Made by a program: the position numbers and the translations under genes
Source of the DNA: Aulostomus chinensis
Taxonomy: Eukaryota > Chordata > Actinopteri > Syngnathiformes > Aulostomidae
DNA length: 64,000 bases
Reading direction: 5' to 3'
NCBI GenBank assembly: GCA_037954235.1
Contig: JBBMOA010000003.1
Span: 7,969,953 to 8,033,952, forward strand
Notes under the pieces: generated by a model
Database searches by the model: none
The model's input: only the letters and a program-made list of their open reading frames with translations
What the model was told of the DNA's origin: nothing
Shown here: piece after piece, positions 19,833-32,005 of the stretch
How the letters are laid out: each line of letters begins with the position of its first letter
Position numbering within the stretch: position 1 is the first letter of the stretch

Positions 19833-20217
19833 CCATCCATCCATTTTCTTCAGCTTATCCTGTTAAGGCTTGCGGGGGGGCTGGAGCCTATCCCAGCGCC
19901 TTTCAGGCGAGAGGCTGGGTACGCCCTGGACGGGTCGCCAGTCAACCACAGTGCCAACACATATAGACAGAAAAACATTCAGACTCACAGTCATACCTAT
20001 GGTCAATTTAGTGTATCTACTTATTAGGATAAGACATCAAGACATTTGCATCTCTTTGGACTGTGGGAGGAAGCTGGAGTACCTGGAGAGAACCCGTGCA
20101 GGCACAGGGAGAACATGTAAACTCCACACAGAAAGATCCCGTGCCCGAGCCGGGACTCGAACCTGTAACCTTCTTGCTGTGAGGCAAAAGTGCTAACCAC
20201 TGCACCACTGTGCCGCC
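19833..20217 (-). mobile_element. tRNA-headed SINE with target duplication
   Basis: Full-length antisense copy from the TCCATCCATTTTC tail to TGCACCACTGTGCCGCC head. It is flanked by ATGGTGATTT (19823-19832) and ATGGTAATTT (20221-20230), a 10-bp target-site duplication with one mismatch. Confidence 0.92.
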
Positions 20218-20524
20218 CCCATGGTAATTTCATTAGTATTAAAAATGCCAGTGACAGACATGAGTGTATGTATTCATTTACATGACCCATGGCAAAAAAT
20301 GAATGTATTTCTTCTCTGTGCATTCTGAGAGACATACTCGCATATGCCGTCAGTAATAACTATAAACTTTCACAGGTGAATATGGCGATTAAACATTGCA
20401 AACTAATGTCTTGTATGTGTTGATTTGCATATTTGTGTGTGAGATGTACTCATAGTAAGACATGTGAGATGCTTGATGAGGCCAAGTATGAACACACTCG
20501 GCAGAGCTTACCACTTATGATCCG

Positions 20525-21177
20525 CAGTGTTGGGCACATTACTTTGAAAAAGTAATTAGTTATAGTTACTTGTTACTTCTCCCAAAAAGTAACTGAGTTA
20601 CTCCACTATGAAAGTAAAGAAAGTAACTAAGTGGAGTTGCTGACATTGTACATTGACAGCCTCTTCACTCTCGCTATGGGACGACATAATGCCCACTCAA
20701 TATGTACGTTTTTACCTTTAACCTCCACAAAGTTAAAGTAGCGCCTTTATTTCCATTTTGAAAACGCTGTCTCTCCCTGCGACTCCAGACTCGCAGTCTC
20801 TGATGGTTTGCGTGTGTGCTGCTATGTGCTGGGTTCGAGAGTAAACACCCGCCCACCTGATGTCCTGGTTGGCTCAACGTGAAATCTTTACTCTATCTTA
20901 GCCAATCATCATTAGGCGGTTATCTCGCCCCTCCCCTCCCCCCGCACCAAAGGAGAAAAAAACAAAACAAAACACGCATTTGCGACTCCTGTGTCTGTGT
21001 GAGCCGAGCCGGATGGCAGCTTCAATGAGTCGCTTCAGTAACGCGGAGTAACGACGTGTTGGTTACGGTAACGGCGTTGTAATGATTGACAAAGTAATTA
21101 GTTAGAGTACCTGTTACTGAAAAAAAGTAACGCCGTTAGTAACGCCGTTTATTTTAATGCCATTATTCCCATCATTG
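20525..21177. mobile_element. Non-autonomous hAT transposon with 8-bp TSD
   Basis: The element starts CAGTGTTGGG and ends CCCATCATTG, imperfect terminal inverted repeats. It is flanked by the perfect duplication ATGATCCG at 20517-20524 and 21178-21185. Subterminal regions are full of GTAATTAGTTA / AGTAACG-type repeats (for example GTAACGCCGTTAGTAACGCC). There is no transposase frame. The 8-bp duplication is diagnostic of the hAT superfamily. Confidence 0.92.
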
Positions 21178-21309
21178 ATGATCCGATCATATCAGGATGG
21201 GTTTTTAATATCACATGTGCACAGGGCCTTAATTATCATTTAAATGAACAACATTAACTGAGAAATCAACTGGAAATTCACATCATGATATGAAATCATA
21301 ATACAAGAC

Positions 21310-22300
21310 CAACCAAACAATATGGAAAAAGAGATCAAAGTAGTAATGGAAAATAAGATGTCAAAAAGACCCTCAACAAGCAGTTTAAAACTAGCTCACT
21401 AAATAAAAATGTAGTTATCAAGGACCTAATCATCAAACTCTGGCAACAGTTGTGCACACTCCAGTTGGCAGAATATCTTGGACACCTGAGAAACAAGGAA
21501 AAAGGAAAGGCAAATGCAGTTTGCCAAAGACCCATACAGGTTCATTTGGATTCTGTTTGGTCAACAAATTCAGGCACACTATTGAGCTTAAAGCCAGAGG
21601 TGGAGAAATTCCTGCAGGATGAACACAGTGATTCTTGTAGGTGTCAGGTACTAGAAGTAAACCAGAACATTGGCAAACCAGAAAAAATGTCTACTGCATT
21701 CAATGAAAAAAAACAAACCCACATGGCAAGAAATACAGGGCACCATTCAGAGAGTCACAGAGCCACAAATTCAGGTCCTTAAATCCAGGGTGATGTCACC
21801 CCGTCTGTTAACAACAACCCAATAAAGGTCTTGGGGAAGTGGTTTGATGTTTCACAGATAGATTGAACCAATATCATCAATGCAGTAAAGTAGACCAATG
21901 AATCACTGGACTCCTGGCAAATTTAATACCTGGTTGTAACAGTATGGCCTTGTGCCATTTGGCTCTTTACAGTCTACCACTTCACCTTGTCTGCAGTAGA
22001 GGGCACAGACATGAAAATAAACACCTGCAGAGGTGGCTCGGAATCCCCACAAGATTCTTGTTGGTGGTCATCTATATTGGATCCAGGCAACTGCAGCCCC
22101 CCTTGTTGAGGAAAAAATTCAAAGTGGCTAAATGAATACTGTTGTATGAAGCCTAACAAACTCAAACAATAATGTGATAAAGCATGCAAGGGTCATAACC
22201 GCACTAGTGGGGACCAGCTTTTGAGCAGGCAGAGTGCTCTGAAGCTACAAGACATTATGGGAAATCGGTATAAAGTGCAGCAAGGACTCCGCTCAGCAAT
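21310..22300 (+). pseudogene. LINE ORF2 remnant with RT core missing
   Basis: Plus-strand peptides resemble two separated regions of a fish LINE ORF2. The linker before the RT appears as LWQQLCTLQLAEYLGHLRNK with FLQDEHSDS (21430-21650). The region after the RT appears as GKWFDVSQID-like, then DMKINTC (21830-22030) and RWLGIPTRF with LRKKFKVAK (22030-22132). The whole RT palm between them is absent, so the copy is internally deleted. Family assignment is uncertain. Confidence 0.55.
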
Positions 22301-25300
22301 GTCTCAAAGTATATTTGAACAACTCCCACAGTTGCCAATTTATGGGTAAACCCAGTCAGGGAGTTAAACCCGCCCCTCTCAGTCCTTTTCCAGTTATGAT
22401 GCCTTTTGAGCATTTGATCATAGATTGGTAATAGATTGTGAGGAGCCATTACCTCGAACAAAATCTGGTGCTGCATATATCCTTACTGCGATGTGTCCAC
22501 TGTGAGATATCCTGCAGCATTTCCCCTGCACCTAATCTCGCTGAAGCCCTAATTCAATGAATTTCTGTATTTGTGATTCGTAGCGTGAATCATAGTGATC
22601 AAGGTTTTAATTTCACTTCTCATCTGCTCAGAGAGCCTGTAACCACTGGGGTTGAAGAATAATTGTTCATCGGCCTACCCTGTGCAAAGCCAGGGTGTGC
22701 TAGAGTGGTTTCATCCAGCATTCAAATCCATGGTGGGTGACTGCAGCTTAGAAATGGGGAGGGACTAGGAGGAGGGTTTGCCACGGTTCATATTAGCAGC
22801 CTAAGAGGTGGCGCGAGAAAGTACTGGATTTAGCCCAACACTGTTTGGTCATTTGGTGCATGGTCTGTTAGGCATCCTGCAACATAATTGGGTTGTTCCT
22901 GAGCCACTTAAAACTTGTTTGACTATGTCAATGGTTTACATACAGTACAGAGAGTGCTTTGCAGGCAAGCTCTGTGGTTGCAAAAGAAAGAAAAAACAGA
23001 GAAGATGGGCCCATGCACCTTTCACTAAATTTATTTTTTCAGCATTACAACTGACATTTCCCTGGGTGTTTTTGGTCTCATTTGTTTCAAGTCTTCATCA
23101 ATACAACATTGTGTTCATTTCATAACTAATGGTCCAATTTATAGTCAAATATGAAGAAATATATCTATCTTTTTATTGATTCATATCATCGCAAATGGTC
23201 TTTGTCTCAATCAGGCCCAGCCCTTACTTCTCTCCAGATACACCGACTTCTCCCAATATGGTATCCTAGTGTTACCAAATTGGAACTTAGGTTAAGGCAA
23301 AATGCTGAACTTAATTTATCTAAATCAAGGATTCCCAAAGTGTGGTGTGGCGCATGAGCTGGCACTAGGAGGTGCACAAGATAAAAAATGTGATGGTGGT
23401 TTTTTTTAGCGGGATCCCCCACACAATAAATATGTGTAAATAAATATTTCCTTTTTAAAATTTGAAATCAAAAGCTGACATATTAATTAATGAATAAATG
23501 CAGGCTAATCAAAATGCACATTATCTATAGATGAAGTGTAGAAGAATTTATCTTCTACGCACTGTATGTGGCATTGTTGAGTTTTTTTCCCGAAGGTGTG
23601 GGGAATGGGGAGTGCATCAACCCAGTTGGGATATAGAAGGGAGTGCATGGCTTTAAAAGTTTTTGGAACTGATCTAAATGAAAGTCCATAAACCAATTGT
23701 CAATGTCACATGTCTGTCCTCTTCTCATTCAGTGTATGGATAGACTTCATCCATAATTTTATGATAATAGATTGATAACATTAGCGATCATTATTAACCT
23801 CTATATTTGATGTCATAGCAAACTAAGAAGGCCCAGCTACTTACAGAGTGAAATGGTCAAAGTTATATTGTATTTAGATTTGAATGGCAAATTATGTATT
23901 TTTCTTCCTTTCAAAGTTACACGTTTCACATTAATAGAATGGATGGAATTGTGAGTCACTGTAGAAGGTGTTATTGTTCATAGGCTAACTTGCAAACTGC
24001 TAACTTGAAACTCCATCCTCCTGCAGGTGCCAGGTGATTTCCTGTGGTTCAGTAGTGCAGCCATAGCAGAGCAATTAAAGAGTACACTAATGTGTCAGCT
24101 GCTCTGCTGTGATGCTCCTCTCTCCAGCCATTGCCCCCAACAGCGAGCTCAGCTACAGGAAACATCAGCAGGCTGATTTATTTGAGATGTGAGATTCCCT
24201 GACTTCATGGTTGTATAAAGCAAGACAGCTGTTGGGAGAACTCAAATTCCTGCAGAAATGCTGGAGAGGTATATTTTTCCATCTGTTTAACACAGTCATA
24301 GCCTTTCACTTGATGAGTAAATTAAAAAAAAAATCCCAAGATGGAGTAAGAGGTCTCTGAGAGCCTCATTATACAGTAATTATTGTACAAACCCCTTTTC
24401 TTTTAAAATCTAGCCTAAAAGTCTGTCCCACTTTCTTGTGTTGTTACGAAAAAGACCATTGGTGATAATTAATAATGGTATAATGGGTATGGGTTTGTAA
24501 TGTATAGCTTAAAGTTCGACCTGTGAACAGTCTTTATATGTTCAACCAGAGCCTATCACCTTAATATCATCATTTTATTTGTTTGCCTGGAACCTTAATA
24601 GTTATTAATTATTAATTATTAAGTAGTTTAAACTTGGCAAATTCAAGCACCTGACAATCAGGCAACATGTCCAGAAATTACCTAGTTAGTCTGTTATTTA
24701 AAGCAAGTGAAGGATATCAAATTAAGCTGTCACAATTAAAAGGTCCTAATTTCTGCTGGAGCTTCAGCTGAGGCACCATGAAGCTTTGTTACTGACATTA
24801 CAGGTGTTGAGTGGTTTATTTACATCCTGTTCCATCCTTCAGTTGTTTTTCCTGCTGCATCGGTTACATTTTAGTAATATTTCAGCTTTTCCTGACCTCT
24901 TAATTTATTGTATGCAATCTCATGAAGCCTTAGTCAGAAAAAAACACCCTGGATATACTGTGAAATCAGTCTATAGACATAAAAGCCAACTTTATCTTGC
25001 AATTAATTTGAGCAGAACTTTGTGTTTGTGTGTGAAGTTTTGAGCTTATAATGTAGACAATATTCTGATGAAGTAGCAGCAATAACACATAACTCAAATA
25101 TTCAGATTTTGATCAGTCTGTAGAGTTTCCTGATGGGACATTTGTGAAAGAAATTGATGACTTCCTTGAGAGAGTTGTTCACATGACTAAAGATTTTGTA
25201 AACAATTTCAGGAGAACTCTTAATGAAATGTTTCAAATTTAATTAGGAGCTCATTTATTGAGGGGGTTGAGTGCTACAAGAGTTTTTACATCTGCAATCT

Positions 25301-28300
25301 CAAAAAAGGTCCCGCAAAGACTTTACTGCAGACTTTTTTTTGGCAATTATGACATGGATGGCTTTATTTCACAAATTATGCATTAATGCCTTAATCCCAG
25401 CATGGTAACATTTTAGTGCAAAACAAAAAGTATTAAATAATCTAAAACTTTTAATGAATGTAGCCAGAACATAACTCATATCTTAATGATGTCTAAATGG
25501 GATGAGGATAGTCATGACAGATAATCACCGACAAAAAATACAGGTTGATTGACAAATTAGCATTTTCAAATTTTAAAAGGTGTCTGACAACAATTTTAGG
25601 AATGAGATGTGTGTTAGAAATAAGACTAAATTATAAACAGCAAGTAAGAGGGATATTTCCATCTTATATGTTATTGTGACAGCTTGACTACATCTGCAAA
25701 AGATTGGAATAATGAATCATTCTGAGTTGATTAAAGTCATCACAGAAAAAACACAAAACTGCTGTGGTCATTCCAAAAGCCACAATCAGGATTTTTCAGA
25801 TTTTTTTTTAGTTTGTCTTTTTTCACTAAACATTGAATAGATGACAAAGCCCTCCATGTAACATGCTTAAATCAAATTCAAAGTATAGCTGCAGCTTTAG
25901 GATGCATGCTGGCTGAATATTTATTTGAACAAGACATGCACAAAACAACCATCTTCCTCAATTTCCCACAATTGTTTTTAATTTTACAGCCATCTGTTGC
26001 ATGTCCAAGCATCTTTGATTGAAGGCTGCTGGAATATTCAGCATGGATTAAAATAGCAGGAGACCTTCCATGCTTGTTGACCTGAAGACACAGCCATAGT
26101 AATCTCCCAGATGTGCCTCACATGGCTCTGAAATCACTGGAGAAGTTTTCTCGGAGGCCTTGTGTGGAACTCAGAACCTCCTGGCACAGGAACTGTAAGT
26201 AATTCTATGATGGCCTTGGAGACAGTAACAAGAGGTGACAGTTATAATCATAGCTGTATAGCCATGACTAGTGGCAAAATATATGAAAGAGATTCCTTAA
26301 CATGGATGTGAAAGATGTGCATGGAAAACACGTTGGATATGAATTTGACTTAATTTGCAGACCAAACATCCAATCCAAAAACTATCATCTGGTCATTGCT
26401 ATATTCATTTAGTCATTATATAACTTATGCATGAATTTTGAATTAGTATTGTGGGGTATGAAGTATGACAATATCAATGGCAAAAAAAGCTCATTGATTT
26501 CACAAAACAGGAACAGGACAATGTTTCCCTATATAAGCAGAGCAATGGCAGCTGACCTCCAAAAAGGTTCACTTCAAAGTCAAAGCTGATAGAAAAAGTG
26601 CCTGACAGACAAAAATCAATATCATTTTGGTAGGATTTGTACGAGCTTTGGGCTGTTTTAACTCTACATTAAAACAAGTGTTCTGACTCAGAATAATTAA
26701 ATATTTCCTCTTTTTTTCTTCCTCATTTTGTGAAAAACTAAATTCTCAACTTTTTACACTGATTCTTCACTAACTTTAAATGAGGTGATCTAGTTAAGCA
26801 ATTGCAACACATTTGAAGCGCAAAACCAGTGACAGAGGTGCAGAAAACCCTATCCCAATTTAATAAAACCCCTCCTGCAGTATAATCCACGAAGTAATGC
26901 AAACTGCCTCTTTATGTAAGTAAGTTTTACTGCAGGAATTAATGTGTGAAGACTGAAAATTCAGCTGCCAAACCACATGTCAACACCATTTAGCTTGGCC
27001 ATGGCATTTTGCATGAAGAAAAGTGATTTTCTTCCAAATAAGGTCACCCAAGTCAAAATGACACATTCAGATCTATTTTAGTGCTACAGTCATATCAAAA
27101 TGTTTTATGGATTGATATTGATCTAGATATCCCCCCATTTCCACACTAAACAGAAACCAAATAATGATGCAGCTGCTGAGAGTCTCTCCCCAACCCTTAC
27201 ACAGAAACATACCTCCACCAAAGGAAGAAATCCTGTCTAAATTGTGGTGTTTGAGTGGGAGATGGACTCATGACCTGGGGGTGGGTGGGTGCAAGCATTG
27301 ATGGTGATGGGGTGAAGGGTTTGGGGTGTGTGCGCGCGCGTGTGTGTGTGTGTGTGGGGGGGGGGACATGTAAAACCAATGAATTCCATTAAAGCCCAGG
27401 ACAGTGTGCATTAAGGAGCTGGCTCTCTCAAACATACCAATCAAAATATTAATGGTACTTTATAAACACTGCCTTTATCTGACAGTGATTTACTTTACAA
27501 AGACCTTAATCCAAGAGCACCAAGCAGCTTGACTCATTAGTAGTGGCCTTTAACTCACACTTTGTGGTGACACACACAGGTGAATGCTGAGCCTGAACTG
27601 ACTATTTTGTTTATGTTATCTTTTCTCAAACTCTGTTTGAAATTTGTCAAACTACATCACTGTTTAACTATATGCCAATCAGAACTCACTCTGCCAGATG
27701 GGCGTCCTCCTGCTAACCTTGCCCAAGGCTGCTTGGCCACACAGAGAATTCTCTCTCCATAGCTGTCTCTTTTACTCTCTGGCTTCTCCTGTAGCATTTA
27801 AAGAAAAACAAGTAATTTCCTCTCAACACAAAATGTTTGTTGGTTATGAAGACTTGTTGACTTAAGAAGACATATCACTGTAAAAGAATTGTCCTTTTAC
27901 AATCCTTGTCAGGGAGGTTTTGACAAAATGCTGAATTGGGTTTTTACTCATTGGCTCCATAAGAAGAACATCAAAATCCAATTGGCCCATGAGTGATCCA
28001 TGTGAGAAATATAAAAGAACCAAAATTAATGCTATCTCAATGTTCATGTCTGGCAAGTGTTTCCATGTCGATACATGTTAAAAAATGTGCCTATCTTTTC
28101 AGTGCTCTTTCCTCAGTTGGTGTCTAAACATGAAGAAAATAGCCCGAGTATGACTGACAAATTAGTAAAAAATATCAGATCAATATTTTTGAAATGAAAA
28201 AAGGGTAGTTGATATACTGTAGGGATTTATTTATTTATTTATTTATTCATACATACATACAGTATATATAGGGTCACCATTTGTGTTAAAATGACCTGCT

Positions 28301-30344
28301 ATCTGATTAAATTACCATGCAAATAAAAACAATAGAAATGGAGAGAAGTGCATAAATTCCATAACATCCTAGTATGAATTTCAAGAGGGAGTGGCGGAAG
28401 GCAAATTCCACATGATTTATAGTTATTTACAATTAATAAGATAATAGTAAAAAAAAACATGGTGCTGAAGCATGTTTGAATCTAGGGTTATCGAAATGCT
28501 GTTTCTCTGAGCATCGTTTCTTCTTTTTATGTTTCCTCGAAGAAATTGAACAAATATCAGAGCCATGTAGCCTATTAACTGTTAGACAAAACATTCATAT
28601 TAAGCACAGCAATTTGGTTTATGAATATTTTTACACATTTATCAAGATGAAACTGATATGCTGGATATACAGATGTTACCATCATAATTTAAAACAAATA
28701 ATTTGCAAGTTATATGTAATATACTTAAAAAGATGTATTTATGGTAAAATTAATAGGGAATCTTCTATCTTATGTCATGAGAGAAATTATAAAATGAAAA
28801 CAGTAATTAATTTAGTTTTAGAGGTAGTTAAACTGAACTTCCTTCATGGTGTTCTGCAGCTGTGGAGGGAAATGAACAGATGCTCGAGTGAGTTAAGAAT
28901 CTGTTTTCAACCATCATTTGAAGATTAAGGGCGTTAAAAGCAATCGTAGGCCTTTGTTTTGACAAGCTGAACTATTTCTCAAACCCTAATATTTACAGCA
29001 GACAAGCATCTTCGCACTAGACACTAGACCAGTGATGAGCTCCGTAAGTGCTTTGCATCAGCTTAGCCAGCCAATGTCCAAGTAGGATTATGAGCTGTAC
29101 TCTTGTCATCAGATGCATAAATAAGTCCAAATCTAATGTGTGTCTACGTTGCCTTGCTCTGTGTTATTGTTAGCGTTGTTGGATCTAATGATAGAGGCCC
29201 AGCTGGCCCTATCAGCCTCAGCTCCCAATCTAAACAGACTGACATAGTGCAGGTGTCCAGCGCCTCCGCCTGCACATTAGGGGAAAACATTATATTGGAG
29301 CAGGGCTTCCTTTACATCTTGTAAATGGAGCCCAAGGTCAAGGCTCTGATCAATACTGTGACCTCCTCCGTTCAGCCCACTCAGGTCTGAGCACAGAGAA
29401 AGAGGTGTAAACCAGACACTGACCGATGACCCCATGCCAACGACCTGCACACACAAAGGAGGCCTCTGATGGATGGTGGCTCAGGATTGCTCTTGTTGCA
29501 TGTTTGCATATTGGAATCATCATTTCCCAGCAGCATTACTCCTCAGTATACAGCCGAGCTCCTCTCGGTGTTAACAGATGTCACTTTTTTCAGAGTAAAA
29601 GAACTCAAGCACATAATTTGTTATAAATAATTCAAACGCATCACATTTAGCTTAATCCTAAAACACTTTGAGACAACTTTACCAGACATTTGTTTCTTAC
29701 ATCAGTCCTACCTTTAGTCCTCCACAAAATTCGCAAGTTTCCTTTAGCAAAGAGAAAATCAGCCAACAACAGAGCAAGGACCGGATCAGACAGACATAGC
29801 TGATCATTTTAACGAGGAACAGATTATTACAGAAAAAAAAGTTTAATTTCCTCCAACATTCAAACATTTATGGGAATTCTGAATAGCATGTGACAGGCCT
29901 GTGTATGAAACAAATCCAGTTATCAAGTTTCACTGAACAGACTGCAGAATCAAAAATTTGAAATAAATGTCTCTTTTTGGGATTAACATAACACTTTCAA
30001 ATAAACATAGGTAATGACAGCAATAACAGAAGTGGATTGTAACAACATAGATTTGTTAAAGTTTTATATTATGGTTCAGTTTTGGTATTTATTATTATTT
30101 TTCCTATTGTATAATTTTCCAGAGGTAATGAGGAAGCATACATCATTAATTTACAAAATATAAATCCATTCCTTATAAATCCTGGTTACAGATGAATTTC
30201 AAAACAAACAAACAAAACAAAACACACTTTATATGGCTGTAGGTGTCTTTATGAGTTTTTGAGTACTTCAAAAGTTTGAATGCTTCTGCCCCAATATATT
30301 GTTTAAAATTGTGAAATAATATTTTAACTTAAAATTGTTGTAGT
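22301..30344. other. TE-poor noncoding stretch (gene desert)
   Basis: No supported gene. Long AT-rich frames such as 28476-28928 lack domain signal. Small features only: a possible hAT end at 23326-23400 (ATTCCCAAAGTGTGG), a TG/G run near 27329-27365 and a TTTA array at 28218-28245. Absence of the dense repeats seen elsewhere, and moderately complex sequence at 25960-26200 and 29030-29330, make this a reasonable place for barx1 regulatory elements, but that is inference. Confidence 0.5.
27329..27365. repeat. (GT)n microsatellite ending in a G-run
   Basis: An alternating GCGC/GTGT tract followed by a run of G. Confidence 0.9.
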
Positions 30345-30345
30345 G

Positions 30346-30540
30346 ATACTCTAAATTGACCGTAGGTATGACTGTGAGTGTGAATGCTTGTCTGTCTATA
30401 TGTGTTGGCCCTGCGATGGACTGGCGACCTGTCCAGGGTGAACCCCGCCTCTGGCCTGTAGCCACTGGGATAGGCTCCAGCCCCCCCACGACCCTTAACA
30501 GGAATAAGCGGAAGAAAATGGATGGATGTATGGATGGATG
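30346..30540 (+). mobile_element. 5'-truncated SINE with perfect TSD
   Basis: Only the 3' half is present, from TACTCTAAATTGACC to GGATGGATG. The exact duplication GTTGTAGTG lies on both sides (30337-30345 and 30545-30553). Truncation coupled to a target duplication is the pattern of LINE-type target-primed reverse transcription. Confidence 0.93.
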
Positions 30541-31893
30541 GATAGTTGTAGTGTGAAAGAAAACATCTTGCCATAAATAGTAATGATTCTGCTAATGGAA
30601 TAATTATCGTGCTTAAAACAAACAAAACAACATGAAATCACAACATAAGTCCCAAACTTATCACCACGATTCTGTGCTTTCCAGTTAGCATGGAAAAAGT
30701 GTAATATTTTACCGTCATGTTGTGAATGCCTAGTTCTTTTGACCTACCTTCAGCATGTATAATACACCATAAACTGACATAAAGTACTAGAGAAAACAGC
30801 AGAGCAAACCAGGTGTTAAATACCGGAGTGAGTAACAGGCAATTTTGACATGTTTTTGTTTCATTAACACTGTATTAATCCATCGGAGCAGCCAGTACAC
30901 CTGTGCTGTGAGCACAAACACTTTCCTCTTCACTTTAGCATTCCTCATTGACAGCTCATTCCCCATGCCCCCACCTGTGCTAGTCACAACTATGAATCAG
31001 TTCTCCTCTGCATTGTAAGAGCCCCCTTAGCCTAGCTCGACCATGCTGTTTTGACAGACAGAGTAGGAGAAAACAGCTGCTGGAAATGGTCTCCGTGGTT
31101 TCAACGTTCACGTAGAAGGTAGGTTGAGTGTTGGCTGACACAATCAAAATGCAATCCATTAAGAGCTACAGGATAACAGCAGCAGCAGTATGTAACTCAT
31201 CAGCTTTGTTAATGGCCTGTCTTAACATTCACGCTGATGTCATGGCATGCTAGATAAGTAGGAATGTGTTCTGTAGTGACATGCAGTGATGACTACAAAC
31301 AGCATCATGCTATTATCACATCTCAACGACTCACTTGACTAGGCTGCCGAAGGTTTGAAGTGAGCAGTGCCAGACGGGCACACTGCATATTCTTTCTTCA
31401 ATCACCGCTGATTTTATGCAAATATAATAGTTGGCGTCTGGCTTTAAGTACACACAGTTCAAAATTAAATGTTAGCTCGCATAATGTTCATCTAAAACTA
31501 CAAAAAGTCTGTTTTAAAAAAGAATGCTGTTCCCTGGTTTCCTCTAAATATTTGTAAATAATGTCATGAAGTTTAAAGAAAGGAAAATGAGGCTGACAGT
31601 TGAATGTCAATAATAATTGATCCTACAAGCCAGAAATGATTTTTTTTTACATTCTATTGACTTTGTTGGTTATCTCACAACAGCTAACGAAGTAGCATTA
31701 ATGCTATCCAAAGTACAAACCCCTATAAAATATGCATTATTTTGAGCTTTTGACTTGTTTTCCCTCAATTTTAGATTTTGTACCCAAATGTGGTCAGTTT
31801 GTCTTGGTCATGGTACCATGATAAAAACATTATTTTTTAAGTTATGTAACATAGAAGCCCTTCTTGTACAAGTGTAATTACAAATAAAAAAAT

Positions 31894-31933
31894 TCAGTCT
31901 TCGCCTGAAGTACCTTCTGGCTCAGACCCTAAA
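31894..31933 (+). repeat. GGGTC/GGCCCT hairpin module, isolated copy
   Basis: CAGTCTTCGCCTGAAGTACC followed by TTCTGGCTCAGACCCTAAAA matches the modules at 17847 and 18822 with a few changes. No other part of the 1-kb repeat accompanies it. Confidence 0.75.
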
Positions 31934-31958
31934 AAGCAAGTAAAAAATTGTAATAGCA

Positions 31959-32005
31959 CACAAATATTGTTATACATATAATGTAATAGTATAACAATAT
32001 TTGTG
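31959..32005. repeat. Perfect 17-bp inverted repeat
   Basis: CACAAATATTGTTATAC (31959-31975) and its exact complement GTATAACAATATTTGTG (31989-32005) are separated by 13 AT-rich bases. It lies 26 bp beyond the hairpin module. Confidence 0.95.

Noticed and set aside
23326..23400. hAT element from an ATTCCCAAAGTGTGG end
   Set aside because: Only one end is suggestive. No inverted partner or 8-bp duplication was found, so it was not listed as an element.
28476..28928. 150-codon open frame on the plus strand
   Set aside because: It lies in strongly AT-rich DNA, has Cys/Ile/Tyr-rich chance-like composition, no start context, no splice signals and no family resemblance.
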